64,000 bases of DNA from Nitrospirota bacterium. GTDB lineage: Bacteria > Nitrospirota > Nitrospiria > Nitrospirales > Nitrospiraceae. Every line of letters starts with the position of its first letter. Positions within the stretch are counted from its first letter, which is position 1. Shown piece after piece: positions 44,901 to 52,295 of this stretch. The notes beneath the pieces were generated by a model. That model saw only the letters and a list, made by a program, of their open reading frames with translations, searched no databases and was not told the origin of the DNA. Made by a program: the position numbers and the translations under genes. The stretch spans positions 27,768-91,767 of the forward strand of contig JAGXAR010000007.1 in assembly GCA_018971525.1 (NCBI GenBank). Direction: 5' to 3'.

Positions 44901-46184
44901 GGAAGGCCCAACAGCGCGCGTGCGCAAGATCAGTTGATGTGCACGGCCGACCGTGAGCAAATAGGTCTGCGCGTAGTTCAAGAGATGGTGAACGAGCTTC
45001 GTGATCTGCTCGCGATCACCGATGAGGGGGGGGAGGGGCGAGGAGAGCTGTCGTATGATGCCTCCACCATCCACGATCGCCGGGGTAGTGGACGTGAATA
45101 CGTCGTCAAGGATCTCGTTGATCGTCTGTCCTAAGGCGCCGCCCTCTCTCCCGTGGAGGGCTTCCGTCAGCTGTGCTCCGAGTTTTGTCGCTTCTGCGGC
45201 GTGGCTGGCGAGTGTTTCGGCTTGGTCGTCGAGACGTGCATCGCGAATGGTGGTGAGGAGTTGCTGTGACTGTGTCAACAGTGAGGCCAGTGGATCGTGC
45301 AGCTGTCGGGACAACAGCGTGACTCGCTGGGCCAGCACGAGCAGTTCATCCATACTCCGGAGTTGTTGGCGAAGTTGTTGGATCGTGATGTCTTGCTGTT
45401 TGGTTTGGGAATAGTCTCGAATCAGTCCCACCGTGCCGAGAAATCGGCGAAGCGGGTCATAGAGTCCTCTGGCGTTGACCTCCGCCGTGAGGGTCCGTGG
45501 CGTATTGTCTTGCGCGGGTTTTCCTCGAAAAGTCAATTCAACGCGGCTGGTGCCACGCGCTCCGGAGCGGCGTTCGTTGAGGCGATACCGGGCCACCGAC
45601 TCCTGGTCGGGAGGAACGAGGGTGGTATAGGGCAATCCGATGAGTTCATCGGGCGAGTAGCCCAATAGCGTGATGATACCTGGACTGACCATCACAAAGC
45701 AGCCGCTGGCATCCAGTTCGTAGACGATGTCGGTGAGTGGTTCGATGAGCCGACGATGGCGTTCGTGCGCGTGGTCCAGCGCCACTCTCAGGTCACGTTT
45801 CTCGATGGCTTCCTTGGCACAGAACAGTAGTTCCGTGAGAAAGGCCGGAGATTTCTTCGAGAGGAAAAAATCAACGTCAGCTTGGAGCGCTTGAAGAGCC
45901 GAGGCTGAATCGGTGCGGTCACTGAGCAGAATCATCGCCGCATACGGTGCGCGGCGTTTGAATTCGCCGGGCAGGGAGGCATGGTCCCCGGCGAGGTTCT
46001 GTTCGTCGATGAGGATGAGGGTCCATTCGTGCGAGGCCATCCATGCACGGGCTTCTTCGGCGGAATAGGCGACGTCTACGCGGCAGCCAGGAAAGAATCC
46101 GCGCAGACTGATGGTGACGAGTTTAATGGATTCAGCGTGTTCGCTGATAATCAGGATAGTGACCGGCTCACTCTGCGGCATCAA
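41994..46184 (-). CDS. Mosaic signalling protein: REC-PAS-degenerate HK-PilZ-PilZ-LuxD-like-methyltransferase
   Basis: 1396 residues, no membrane segment. Domains by my reading: receiver 8-125 (D60, S88, K110); PAS ~143-260; histidine-kinase-like 285-503 with H296 in QLHDPLASL but without the N and G boxes; Pro-rich linker ~505-545; PilZ 548-655 (R550-R554, N576-S578-G581); PilZ 689-815 (R691-R695, N722-S724-G727); LuxD-like alpha/beta hydrolase ~860-1100; class I methyltransferase ~1155-1395 with DVGVGHGD at 1181-1188. Both PilZ domains have the c-di-GMP motifs RxxxR and NxSxxG. The LuxD-like part aligns along most of its length but lacks the Ser-Asp-His triad. The gene heads a block with a kinase, an NtrC regulator and an HD-GYP protein. 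Confidence 0.8.
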   Translation of the reverse strand: MMPQSEPVTILIISEHAESIKLVTISLRGFFPGCRVDVAYSAEEARAWMASHEWTLILIDEQNLAGDHASLPGEFKRRAPYAAMILLSDRTDSASALQALQADVDFFLSKKSPAFLTELLFCAKEAIEKRDLRVALDHAHERHRRLIEPLTDIVYELDASGCFVMVSPGIITLLGYSPDELIGLPYTTLVPPDQESVARYRLNERRSGARGTSRVELTFRGKPAQDNTPRTLTAEVNARGLYDPLRRFLGTVGLIRDYSQTKQQDITIQQLRQQLRSMDELLVLAQRVTLLSRQLHDPLASLLTQSQQLLTTIRDARLDDQAETLASHAAEATKLGAQLTEALHGREGGALGQTINEILDDVFTSTTPAIVDGGGIIRQLSSPLPPLIGDREQITKLVHHLLNYAQTYLLTVGRAHQLILRTRAVGPSSISANAPALFPLAPPTEVEVELLESDMVWSTEFPATSPPSINLLETYQLVRQLGGTLDLSAPMQGPLRMILRLPVASRPPLEMLPLPIPVSAAPPALAPETKGAAEAPVPTPESGSPLQERRHSPRIPTILPATITVGSATWEGTISNISLGGTCITLPNDFPAVAPQDAYVVFKTAVGILELQGEAQERPISLPSGTPVSHLVVAFNLPKREEAAVLASLIQAVQEQTLPFSLEVLLAAGLRVELTATTPLVPSEREDYDQREAIRVVVKLPVRLDVMDSTGHLHRLVAQTSNLSRDGACLHLNARPELLSGLATLHFAATQTQNHPGTHEPGAPDSALPARIIWSAPAPAAPSEFRHQGSDPALRIGLRFQGLTPYAEREVNRVVRQHLTSPGESESSSQQASVVSLPRECRNPRGQAIMITDDHLRQSLAPNTPVIIIAPGYGQTALDAITLSYYLAHHRLRVLRYDHTNHMGLSDGELQQTTLRSMQADLLKVVEFVQHTWPTAPLIVSASDMTARVALKMAVQSRPLDLLLLINPVVDIQAMLMTVHGHDLVADHRYGLRRGIANLLGLNVNVDRFIGDLVAGHFTDLASTIADLRLLRSPSAILTIPSNPLGPLPPADLPQAFLTALGTHTKLATVPAPLIGQDLPLNEQHPAAFRQILEQIASIVSLPTAPAEFRAHTRLMLARQQRIEMERTRLRHNLSQITREALRVAHLQHLPQLGNLHEYWKVLDDLYRLLSPLEPGFMLVDVGVGHGDLVRATMVNQAYRSRQRGWSPEHPVHVIGLGNSQDSLTHARQSLRALHRELDSDFAGTLTIHPPLTTDWVRADWTQGLPFKDHALHRIVCNLSLPFVPSPLITIRELYRMLHPQGRLVLTVFHPDTDLSVLYRRHLHRANQDEFSPQAHIVLHYLGRLREAVRHGLLHTFDRSSLASFLRQAGILTPRILPALDGHALFAVIEKGKSAS

Positions 46185-46479
46185 GATATCCCTGTACTAC
46201 TGGGGAATCCGAGCAAGCCCAGTCCCAGTACGACAACACAACGTTCGCTCATCACGTGATCTGAGACAAACCAGCCCCCCACTCTTCTGCTACAAGCGAC
46301 TCTGGGCACGCGTCCGAGGATGAAGATGTGAATAGCACAGGCGGAGGTGAGAAACCCAGTCTACATGCGATGGAAGGGGCTCATTCTTTGGTAGGGGGGA
46401 GCCTTACGGATTTCGATCACGAACAAAATTGAACGGAATTGGAGGGAGGAAGTGTGTGGGCTAAGTGAGGGAGCGTCGC

Positions 46480-46513
46480 GGTACCCGCCGCAGACCGTGC
46501 GGCGGGTACAAGG
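46480..46513. terminator. Strong hairpin after the 46.5 kb gene
   Basis: GGTACCCGCCGC and GCGGCGGGTAC form an ~11-bp GC-rich stem with a short loop (AGACCGT), 14-47 nt beyond the stop of the minus-strand gene ending at 46527. There is no T run, so it is a weak candidate intrinsic terminator or an mRNA-stabilising hairpin. The rest of the 342-nt gap 46185-46526 shows no gene; it should hold the promoter of the mosaic gene near its right side. Confidence 0.5.
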
Positions 46514-46526
46514 GTGTATGTGGTCG

Positions 46527-47525
46527 CTATTTGGCGAGTGGCGTATGGGTTGTCGTCGGACAGGCGCCTGGCGTCATGTACAGCAAGTAATTCCCCATCC
46601 CGTGCTGTGCCTCTTGTTTCTGCAGGGGATGGTGATGGACCATGACCATCTCATAGTCATCAGCCTTCGTCACAGGAAACCCCTGGCTGTCCTTATAGAC
46701 TTGATGCGGTTGAAACTGGAGAAAGGTCCCGTCCTGGGTGACGTCGGGAACCGTCCGCAGCAGGGTCTGTTTCTTGGTCTTATTGTCCAGCCCGATCATG
46801 AGGAGTTCGTCATGCCCATGTGGATAGGCGAATTTCACACAGCCATCCATCGAGAACTTGAGTGGCGCGCTATGGACCTGGACTCCGGATGTAATCTCAA
46901 TCCCTTCATCCGTCTGGTCCGGGCCCCGCTGGGAGAACTTGCTGAAGCACACAATATTGACTCCCACCTGATACACGTCCAATTCTTTGACGGGAGCGCC
47001 TTCGGGTGCCATATACATGGTGAAGGTGGCCATCACATTCTTGGTGATCGGGGCCTTGTGATAAAACGCGACAATTGACATGAGGTGATCACCCTTGGCG
47101 AGCTTGACCCCGTAGCCTTCCGGAAAACGCGTCTCGGTCATTTCCAGCCCTGCTCCCGCAAAGAACAACGGTTCGCCTTGGCAAGAGACACTCGGCTTGT
47201 CGTTGTTGAGCATCAGGATGTGATGGAGATAGTTCTTTGGGAGTTCCTTCCCTTCCTTGGTAAAGACTGCGGTTTTATACCCCACCATGTACATGTCTTT
47301 GGGAAGCTGAAAGTTATGCTTGGGCATCGACGCCGCCAGCTCTCCCTCGTGAGCGGTCGGAAGGTCGATAGGACCGAACGTGAGCGTCACGACATTGTCC
47401 TGAATCGTGACAGTCGTGGTCGTTTGATTCTTGAGCGTCGGGACGTCATGGTGATCATGCCCGCCCGACGCAAATGCGGGTGACCCGCCGCACAGAGCGA
47501 GAAGGCACAACAAGAGGCGGAGCAT
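46527..47525 (-). CDS. Exported His-rich protein resembling copper monooxygenase/Nod19-type proteins
   Basis: From the ATG at 47525, preceded by GGAGGAACT, it has 332 residues: signal peptide MLRLLLCLLALCGGSPAFA, a His-rich start (GGHDHHD), then beta-rich sequence with histidines in pairs and clusters: NYLHHILMLNND, AFYHKAPITKN, YPHGHDELLMIG and EMVMVHHHPLQ. The HH and HxH placement recalls the copper sites of PHM-like and SURNod19 proteins, but I cannot confirm homology. Likely a periplasmic metal-binding protein. Six cysteines could form disulfides. Confidence 0.6.
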   Translation of the reverse strand: MLRLLLCLLALCGGSPAFASGGHDHHDVPTLKNQTTTTVTIQDNVVTLTFGPIDLPTAHEGELAASMPKHNFQLPKDMYMVGYKTAVFTKEGKELPKNYLHHILMLNNDKPSVSCQGEPLFFAGAGLEMTETRFPEGYGVKLAKGDHLMSIVAFYHKAPITKNVMATFTMYMAPEGAPVKELDVYQVGVNIVCFSKFSQRGPDQTDEGIEITSGVQVHSAPLKFSMDGCVKFAYPHGHDELLMIGLDNKTKKQTLLRTVPDVTQDGTFLQFQPHQVYKDSQGFPVTKADDYEMVMVHHHPLQKQEAQHGMGNYLLYMTPGACPTTTHTPLAK

Positions 47526-47611
47526 AGTTCCTCCAAAAAATGATGGACAGTCAGAGATCGAACTGTTTTGAAGTGAGGCGCTGCCTGGCAGAGAGTGGGT
47601 GCCAAGACGAT

Positions 47612-48493
47612 TCATTGTGATGGTGGCACAGGGGTGAGCCGTTTCCACTGGTATGTCCCGCCGTGTTCACGAGGGGGAATGTTCTTCTGGCTGCCGACAC
47701 GAGAATACCACCATACGCCCTTGGCCTGCGTCCCGTCCTCGGAGAGGAGGAGTTCAAACCCTCCTTCGCGATCGTTGCCCGGTTGTTGCCAGGTGCCTTG
47801 CCAGAGACGGTCGGCATACCTCGTGGTGACGAATCGTCCACCGTGCTGGGTATAGGGGCCGTTGCCGGCTTTGTCGAGTGTGGCCTTGTAGCGCTTGTCG
47901 TCCTCCACCTCGAGAATGTCCCATTCCCCGCTCAGGTCCGGCGTCGAAGAAAGTTGAGCGCTGCTGACCAAGTGCTGCGAGGAAGACGTGGTGTGACGCT
48001 GGGCCACAGGGGCGGCCAGTTGCATGTTCCGGAACGACTCATGCCAAGACAGCAGAACCCATTGTCCCTCGCGCTGTTCCAGGATACCGCTTTCCCGGAG
48101 CGGAAGCACCGTTTTCCGTTGATTTGGTCCCTCTCCGACGAAGCGGATATAGTCCAGTTCCATGGTAAACCAGGCGAGAGTCCCTTTCGTCCAAACTTTC
48201 AGCTCTTGAATGGGAAGCTCAAGTTTGGCTACGGATGAAAACTCCTCTTGCATATCATGCTCAAACTCCGGCCACCCCACATATTTCCGTCCACCGACGG
48301 TATAGCTGGTAATATCCGCGTCATGCGCCATCAGGCGAGAGAGGGTCGGCAGATCCATTTCGGCGTTGGCACGAACCAGGGCGCGGATGACTGCCTCGGG
48401 ACCGGTCGATTCATGTGCAAAACCGGCCGTCGTGTATTCGGCTATCAAGAATAACGCTACGGCGAACAGGACGCCGCGAATAAACCAGGACAT
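47612..48493 (-). CDS. Exported SnoaL/NTF2-like protein with extra C-terminal domain
   Basis: 293 residues with a signal peptide (residues ~1-27, cut after TTAGFA or nearby). Residues ~33-150 have the SnoaL-like pattern: VIRALVRANAEMDLPTLSRLMAHDADI, GGRKYVGWPEFEHDM, LAWFTMELDYIRF and GQWVLLSWHES. Residues ~185-290 form a second beta-rich domain (DLSGEWDILEVEDDKRYKA..., GTWQQPGNDREGGFELLLSEDG). Reaction unknown; such folds include enzymes and plain ligand-binders. It is followed by the His-rich exported protein gene after 86 nt. Confidence 0.7.
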   Translation of the reverse strand: MSWFIRGVLFAVALFLIAEYTTAGFAHESTGPEAVIRALVRANAEMDLPTLSRLMAHDADITSYTVGGRKYVGWPEFEHDMQEEFSSVAKLELPIQELKVWTKGTLAWFTMELDYIRFVGEGPNQRKTVLPLRESGILEQREGQWVLLSWHESFRNMQLAAPVAQRHTTSSSQHLVSSAQLSSTPDLSGEWDILEVEDDKRYKATLDKAGNGPYTQHGGRFVTTRYADRLWQGTWQQPGNDREGGFELLLSEDGTQAKGVWWYSRVGSQKNIPPREHGGTYQWKRLTPVPPSQ

Positions 48494-48605
48494 GAGAGCC
48501 TCTATTATGTGGTGGCCTCCTCTATGGCAGGAGAGGAGGAGCTGGTTAGAATTGCAGGCTACACAGCCCGTTTCGTCTTGTCAACGGCGAAGCATGGAGG
48601 CCACC

Positions 48606-49367
48606 CTAATGAGGGTACGCCACGACGATCACCGTCACATTATCTTCTCCACCTCTGTTCAGCGCCTGCTCGATCAGGTCATGGCAGCCCCGGTGGGGAT
48701 CGCCGTTCGCGCGGGAGAGTACCGATGCGATGGCTGCGTCCTCCAACATTTTCGTGAGCCCGTCGCTGCAGAGCAGGATCAGGTCGTCCGGCGTCACCGA
48801 CGTCGAGGTCAGCTCCGGTTTCATGTCGACGCCCATCCCCAGGCCTTTGGTCAAGATGTGACGCTCAGGATGTGTGAGTGCCGTGGCCGCATCGATCAGG
48901 CCGCGCTGCACAAATTTCTCGACAAGGGTGTGATCGCGCGTCAATTGTTTGAGCTGTCCCGTTCGATAGAGATAGGCGCGGCTATCTCCCAAGTGGGCGA
49001 TATGGGCGATCGGCCTCGGTGCCGACATAATCGCCAACGCGACGAGGGTTGTCCCCATCCCTTTCAAGGATGGTTTCGCCAGCATGACGTCATGGATTCG
49101 CTGATTGGCGCTTGTCACGAGGTCTGCCACGAATTCGGAAGCCGCGCTCGGGTGCTCACGGAGCCAGGCCGCTCGCTCTCGCGCCAGCTGTGTGGCTACG
49201 GCCACGGCCGTTTGGGCCGCGATATCCCCTGCCGGGTGGCCACCCATTCCATCTGCCACGATCCAGACGCCGCAGTCGTTCAGGAGGGCCAGCGCATCTT
49301 GGTTCGACGTTCGAACATGCCCCGTCTCGGTTCGACCGACCCCGATCCACTGCTGGGGCTGTGTCAC
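48606..49367 (-). CDS. PP2C-family protein Ser/Thr phosphatase (second copy)
   Basis: From the GTG at 49367, which overlaps the upstream gene's TGA by 4 nt, it has 253 residues. PP2C motifs: GHVRTSNQDALAL, VADGMGGHPAGDIAA, HLGDSRAYLYRTG, LCSDGLTKML and GGEDNVTVIVVAY. No regulatory domain. It is diverged from the phosphatase at 19010-19810 and is not next to a kinase; instead it is coupled to an RNase H-like exonuclease gene. Confidence 0.92.
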   Translation of the reverse strand: MTQPQQWIGVGRTETGHVRTSNQDALALLNDCGVWIVADGMGGHPAGDIAAQTAVAVATQLARERAAWLREHPSAASEFVADLVTSANQRIHDVMLAKPSLKGMGTTLVALAIMSAPRPIAHIAHLGDSRAYLYRTGQLKQLTRDHTLVEKFVQRGLIDAATALTHPERHILTKGLGMGVDMKPELTSTSVTPDDLILLCSDGLTKMLEDAAIASVLSRANGDPHRGCHDLIEQALNRGGEDNVTVIVVAYPH

Positions 49368-50170
49368 GGAGCGACCTTGGCCGGCTCTTGGTGACGGGTC
49401 GGCGGAAATCCCACAGAAGACGGGCCGAATCGCGCGACCATCTGTTCGTAGAGCAATGCCGCAAGCGGTTCGAGGTTTTTGGTATCGGCCGCGTTGTACC
49501 TCAGCAACAGATCGCGTGCGCCCTCGTCTCCCGCGCACCACTGGTGCCACAGGCGAACGGCTTCCCATCCATCGAGCCCCACCACATCGGTCTCGCGCGC
49601 AATCTGGACTTCGTGCTCGATGTGTTTCAGCCCGCCCTGCATGCCGAGCCGGCGCGCCGCGAAACACAGATCGAAGTGCGGTTTCTTGAAACTCAACCGG
49701 GGGAACTTCGCCTGCAAGTAGGGAATGTCAAACCCGCTGCCGAAAAACGTAATGAAGAGGTCTGTCTGCTCCAGTTCTGCGTGCAATCGGTCCTCCGTTA
49801 ACGTTTCCCCGCGGACCAGGCTCGTCATGTGTCCGTTGCGATATAATCCGACCACCGTCACATGACCCTCGCTCGCAGACATCCCTGTCGTCTCGATGTC
49901 CAGATAGAGCGTACGAGTGCGAAACGTCTCGAAGAGGCGCCAATGCTCCCGACTCTTCAGGCAAGTGCCGAAGAAGTGCGCGTCGCCTTCTTCCAGGCGC
50001 GACTGGGCGGTGGCGAGCTCCCGGTCATACCATTCTTTTCTGGTCGAGGAGATGCCGGGCAGGGTCGGAGATCCGAGGAATGCGGCCCAATCGAGAATGC
50101 CGTCCTGCCAGAGACGGCGTTCGGAACTTTGGCCGATACCTTTGAGAAGAACGAAGGATGACGTGAGCAT
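49364..50170 (-). CDS. Ribonuclease H-like (YprB-type) 3'-5' exonuclease domain protein
   Basis: From the ATG at 50170 it has 268 residues. The exonuclease acids are visible: LYLDIETTGMS (DxE), then LEQTDLFITFFGSGFDIPYLQAKFPRL (second motif, with FD) and, near the C-terminus, GARDLLLRYNAADTKNLEPLA with the final Asp. The N-terminal LLKGIGQSSERRLWQDGI is an HhH-like segment seen in this family. A GTG at 50200 is in frame, but neither start has a good ribosome-binding site. Substrate unknown; stop overlaps the PP2C start. Confidence 0.8.
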   Translation of the reverse strand: MLTSSFVLLKGIGQSSERRLWQDGILDWAAFLGSPTLPGISSTRKEWYDRELATAQSRLEEGDAHFFGTCLKSREHWRLFETFRTRTLYLDIETTGMSASEGHVTVVGLYRNGHMTSLVRGETLTEDRLHAELEQTDLFITFFGSGFDIPYLQAKFPRLSFKKPHFDLCFAARRLGMQGGLKHIEHEVQIARETDVVGLDGWEAVRLWHQWCAGDEGARDLLLRYNAADTKNLEPLAALLYEQMVARFGPSSVGFPPTRHQEPAKVAP

Positions 50171-50276
50171 GTGATCGCGGGATTGTAGCCTTGATTTCAC
50201 TGAATAAACAAGCTAAAGTCCGCGGCCTGAGCGGGTTTTCACCTTATGGTCGCCGAGAGGCGCCGATTGGAACGCA

Positions 50277-50660
50277 ATGGCTGATTTTCCGAATAAAATT
50301 CGCATCACCGTCGGCTCGGTACAGCTCGACGCGGAACTCAAGTCGACGAAGACAGCGCAGGAAGTCTATGCCGCGTTGCCGGTTGAAAGTCCGGTCAACA
50401 CGTGGGGAGAAGAGTTCTATTTTAAACTGGCCGGGGTGAAGGACCATCGAGAGACGGCGACGAATCAGGTCAAAGTCGGCGATGTCGCCTTCTGGGGGGC
50501 CGGGCAGGTCCTGGCCATTTTCTTCGGGCGAACACCGATGAGTATGGGGCAGGATCCGGTCCCGGCCGACCGCGTCAATGTGATCGGCCGCATTCTCGGG
50601 GATGCCTCGGTGCTGCGGCGTGTGATGGAAGTGCCGACCATTCGGATCGACCGGATCTAG
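50277..50660 (+). CDS. Cyclophilin-like fold protein (DUF369/Cyclophil_like type)
   Basis: 127 residues covering the small cyclophilin-like beta-barrel: IRITVGSVQLDAELKSTKTA, YAALPVESPVNTWGEEFYF, GDVAFWGAGQVLAIFFGRTPMS and VIGRILGDASVLRRV. These are the family's conserved stretches. Prolyl isomerase activity has not been shown for this family, so I make no claim about it. It is followed after 2 nt by the first DUF507 gene; the divergent gap to the exonuclease gene is ~105 nt. Confidence 0.85.
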   Translation: MADFPNKIRITVGSVQLDAELKSTKTAQEVYAALPVESPVNTWGEEFYFKLAGVKDHRETATNQVKVGDVAFWGAGQVLAIFFGRTPMSMGQDPVPADRVNVIGRILGDASVLRRVMEVPTIRIDRI

Positions 50661-50662
50661 CC

Positions 50663-50944
50663 ATGCGCCTATCGAAAGAGCGCGTTCGCCACATCTCGGA
50701 GTCGCTCGCCACCAGGCTGCAGCAGGAGGGGCAGGTGGCGATCGTCGGGGATCGCAAGGCGTTCGTCGAGCAGATCGATCATGCCATTCTCGAAGAACTG
50801 TCGGTCGAAGACCGCCTGAACGCCGAAGTTCGGCAGTTGTTGAAGGCCTATGAGCAAGACATCGAGCGGGGACAAGTGGACTTTCAGCGGATGTTCACGA
50901 TGGTGAAGAGTAAACTTGCGCGGGAGCGGGGCATTATCCTGTAA
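50663..50944 (+). CDS. DUF507 family protein, first of a pair
   Basis: 93 residues, all helical, with the DUF507 pattern MRLSKERVRHISESLATRL ... ILEELSVEDRLNAEVRQLLKAYEQDIERG ... MFTMVKSKLARERGIIL. Function of the family is unknown. It starts 2 nt after the cyclophilin-like stop and is followed 77 nt later by a second DUF507 gene, an arrangement seen in other bacteria. Confidence 0.88.
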   Translation: MRLSKERVRHISESLATRLQQEGQVAIVGDRKAFVEQIDHAILEELSVEDRLNAEVRQLLKAYEQDIERGQVDFQRMFTMVKSKLARERGIIL

Positions 50945-51021
50945 AACGTGAAACGTAGAATGATTGGAGCACATAAACCTGTTACCATTCAGTACTCACG
51001 TGTGAACTTGTACGGCCTTGT

Positions 51022-51297
51022 ATGTTGAGCGAAGACAAAATCAGCCATCTCTCCCACATCATTCTTCAGGTGGTCAAGAAAAGCCCGCTGGTGACGGTAC
51101 AGGCCGATGAGGGTCGGGTTCTGAAAGAGATCAAGCGGGTGCTCGCATCCGAGGTGGCGCAAGAAGAAGAGATCGATCGAAAGGTCAAGGCGAAGTTGGC
51201 CTCCTACTCGCGCGGGATCGTCGAAGGCAGTGCGGAGTGGGACGTGCTCTATCGAAAAACGTTCGAGGAAGAGACGCGGAAACATGCGAAGCCGTGA
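51022..51297 (+). CDS. DUF507 family protein, second of a pair
   Basis: 91 residues, helical, similar in layout to the preceding gene: MLSEDKISHLSHIILQVV, a central KEIKRVLASEVAQEEEIDRKVKAKLASY and a C-terminal EWDVLYRKTFEEETRKHA. The two proteins probably arose by duplication and might form a heterodimer. Function unknown. The downstream lipoprotein starts 25 nt after its stop. Confidence 0.86.
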   Translation: MLSEDKISHLSHIILQVVKKSPLVTVQADEGRVLKEIKRVLASEVAQEEEIDRKVKAKLASYSRGIVEGSAEWDVLYRKTFEEETRKHAKP

Positions 51298-51322
51298 CGT
51301 GCCGATGGAACGTGGAGGCACG

Positions 51323-51760
51323 ATGAAATACCTGTCGATGCTCGGAGTGGTTCTCCTGCTCGTCGGAGCAGTCGCTTGTGCCAAGAGCAAGGCGAAGCCC
51401 CTGGTTCCGCTGGCGCTCGAGTCCGGGGTAAAGCCTCAAGCCGTGGCTTTGACTGAACAAGGGACGCAGGCCTATCAAGCAAGGCAGTTCGACGACGCGA
51501 AGAAGTATTTTTCACAGGCGGTAGAGGCGGCTCCTCAATCAGGGCCGGCTCATTATAACTATGCCTTGGCCTTGAATGCCCTGGGCGATACGGAGCAAGC
51601 GCGCCAACAGTTCCTGGAAGCGGCCAACCTGGCTCCGGGTGACAAAGTGATCTGGGATTCACCCGCGCTCCGTCCCTTCGGCAGCCCGGAGTCTCCAAAA
51701 GTGCACAAAGAACATCCAATGGCGACCGGCAGGCCCGGCATTGGTAGCGGGCCGCGATAA
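51323..51760 (+). CDS. TPR-repeat lipoprotein
   Basis: From the ATG at 51323, preceded by TGGAGG, it has 145 residues. A lipoprotein signal runs MKYLSMLGVVLLLVGAVAC with the lipidated Cys at residue 19. Two TPR units follow (TEQGTQAYQARQFDDAKKYF and AHYNYALALNALGDTEQARQ), then a Pro/Gly-rich tail. TPRs bind other proteins; the partner is unknown. It precedes bcp by 30 nt. Confidence 0.85.
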   Translation: MKYLSMLGVVLLLVGAVACAKSKAKPLVPLALESGVKPQAVALTEQGTQAYQARQFDDAKKYFSQAVEAAPQSGPAHYNYALALNALGDTEQARQQFLEAANLAPGDKVIWDSPALRPFGSPESPKVHKEHPMATGRPGIGSGPR

Positions 51761-51790
51761 CGTAGGCCACCGGATAAGGAATGCGCTGAG

Positions 51791-52258
51791 ATGACAAAAG
51801 AACTTACGGTCGGTGATAAAGCTCCCGCCCTGTCGCTTCCCGATCAATCGGGAGAGCCGGTCAGCCTGCAAGACTTTACGGGCAAGCAGGTGGTCCTCTA
51901 CTTTTATCCCAAAGATGATACTCCTGGCTGTACTAAGGAATCGTGCGACTTTCGCGATTCCATCACGCCGATCAAGAAGGCGGGCGCCGTCGTGCTCGGT
52001 GTGAGTTTTGACGGCCAGGAATCCCATCAGAAATTCATCAGGAAATTTGCCTTGCCGTTCACGTTACTCAGCGATGAAGACAAGGTCGTCGCGAAGACCT
52101 ACGGGGTCTATAAAGAGAAAAGCATGTACGGCAAGAAGTATTGGGGCATCGAACGCAGTACCTTTGTGATCGACCAGGCCGGCAGGTTGAAGGCGATCTT
52201 CCGCAAGGTCAAGGTCGACGGTCATGTGGATGATGTGCTGGCGGCCCTTAAAGCGTAA
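51791..52258 (+). CDS. bcp: Thioredoxin-dependent thiol peroxidase Bcp (PrxQ type)
   Basis: Reduces hydroperoxides using thioredoxin. 155 residues with the peroxidatic C47 and resolving C52 in DDTPGCTKESCDFRD, the residues of the atypical 2-Cys Bcp class, plus YPKDDTPG and the C-terminal GIERSTFVIDQAGRL. The TrxA at 35.7 kb is a possible reductant. Cytoplasmic; no signal peptide. Confidence 0.96.
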   Translation: MTKELTVGDKAPALSLPDQSGEPVSLQDFTGKQVVLYFYPKDDTPGCTKESCDFRDSITPIKKAGAVVLGVSFDGQESHQKFIRKFALPFTLLSDEDKVVAKTYGVYKEKSMYGKKYWGIERSTFVIDQAGRLKAIFRKVKVDGHVDDVLAALKA

Positions 52259-52295
52259 CCTCCTCCTCGTCGTGTTTTATGCGGCTGTGCGGCCT

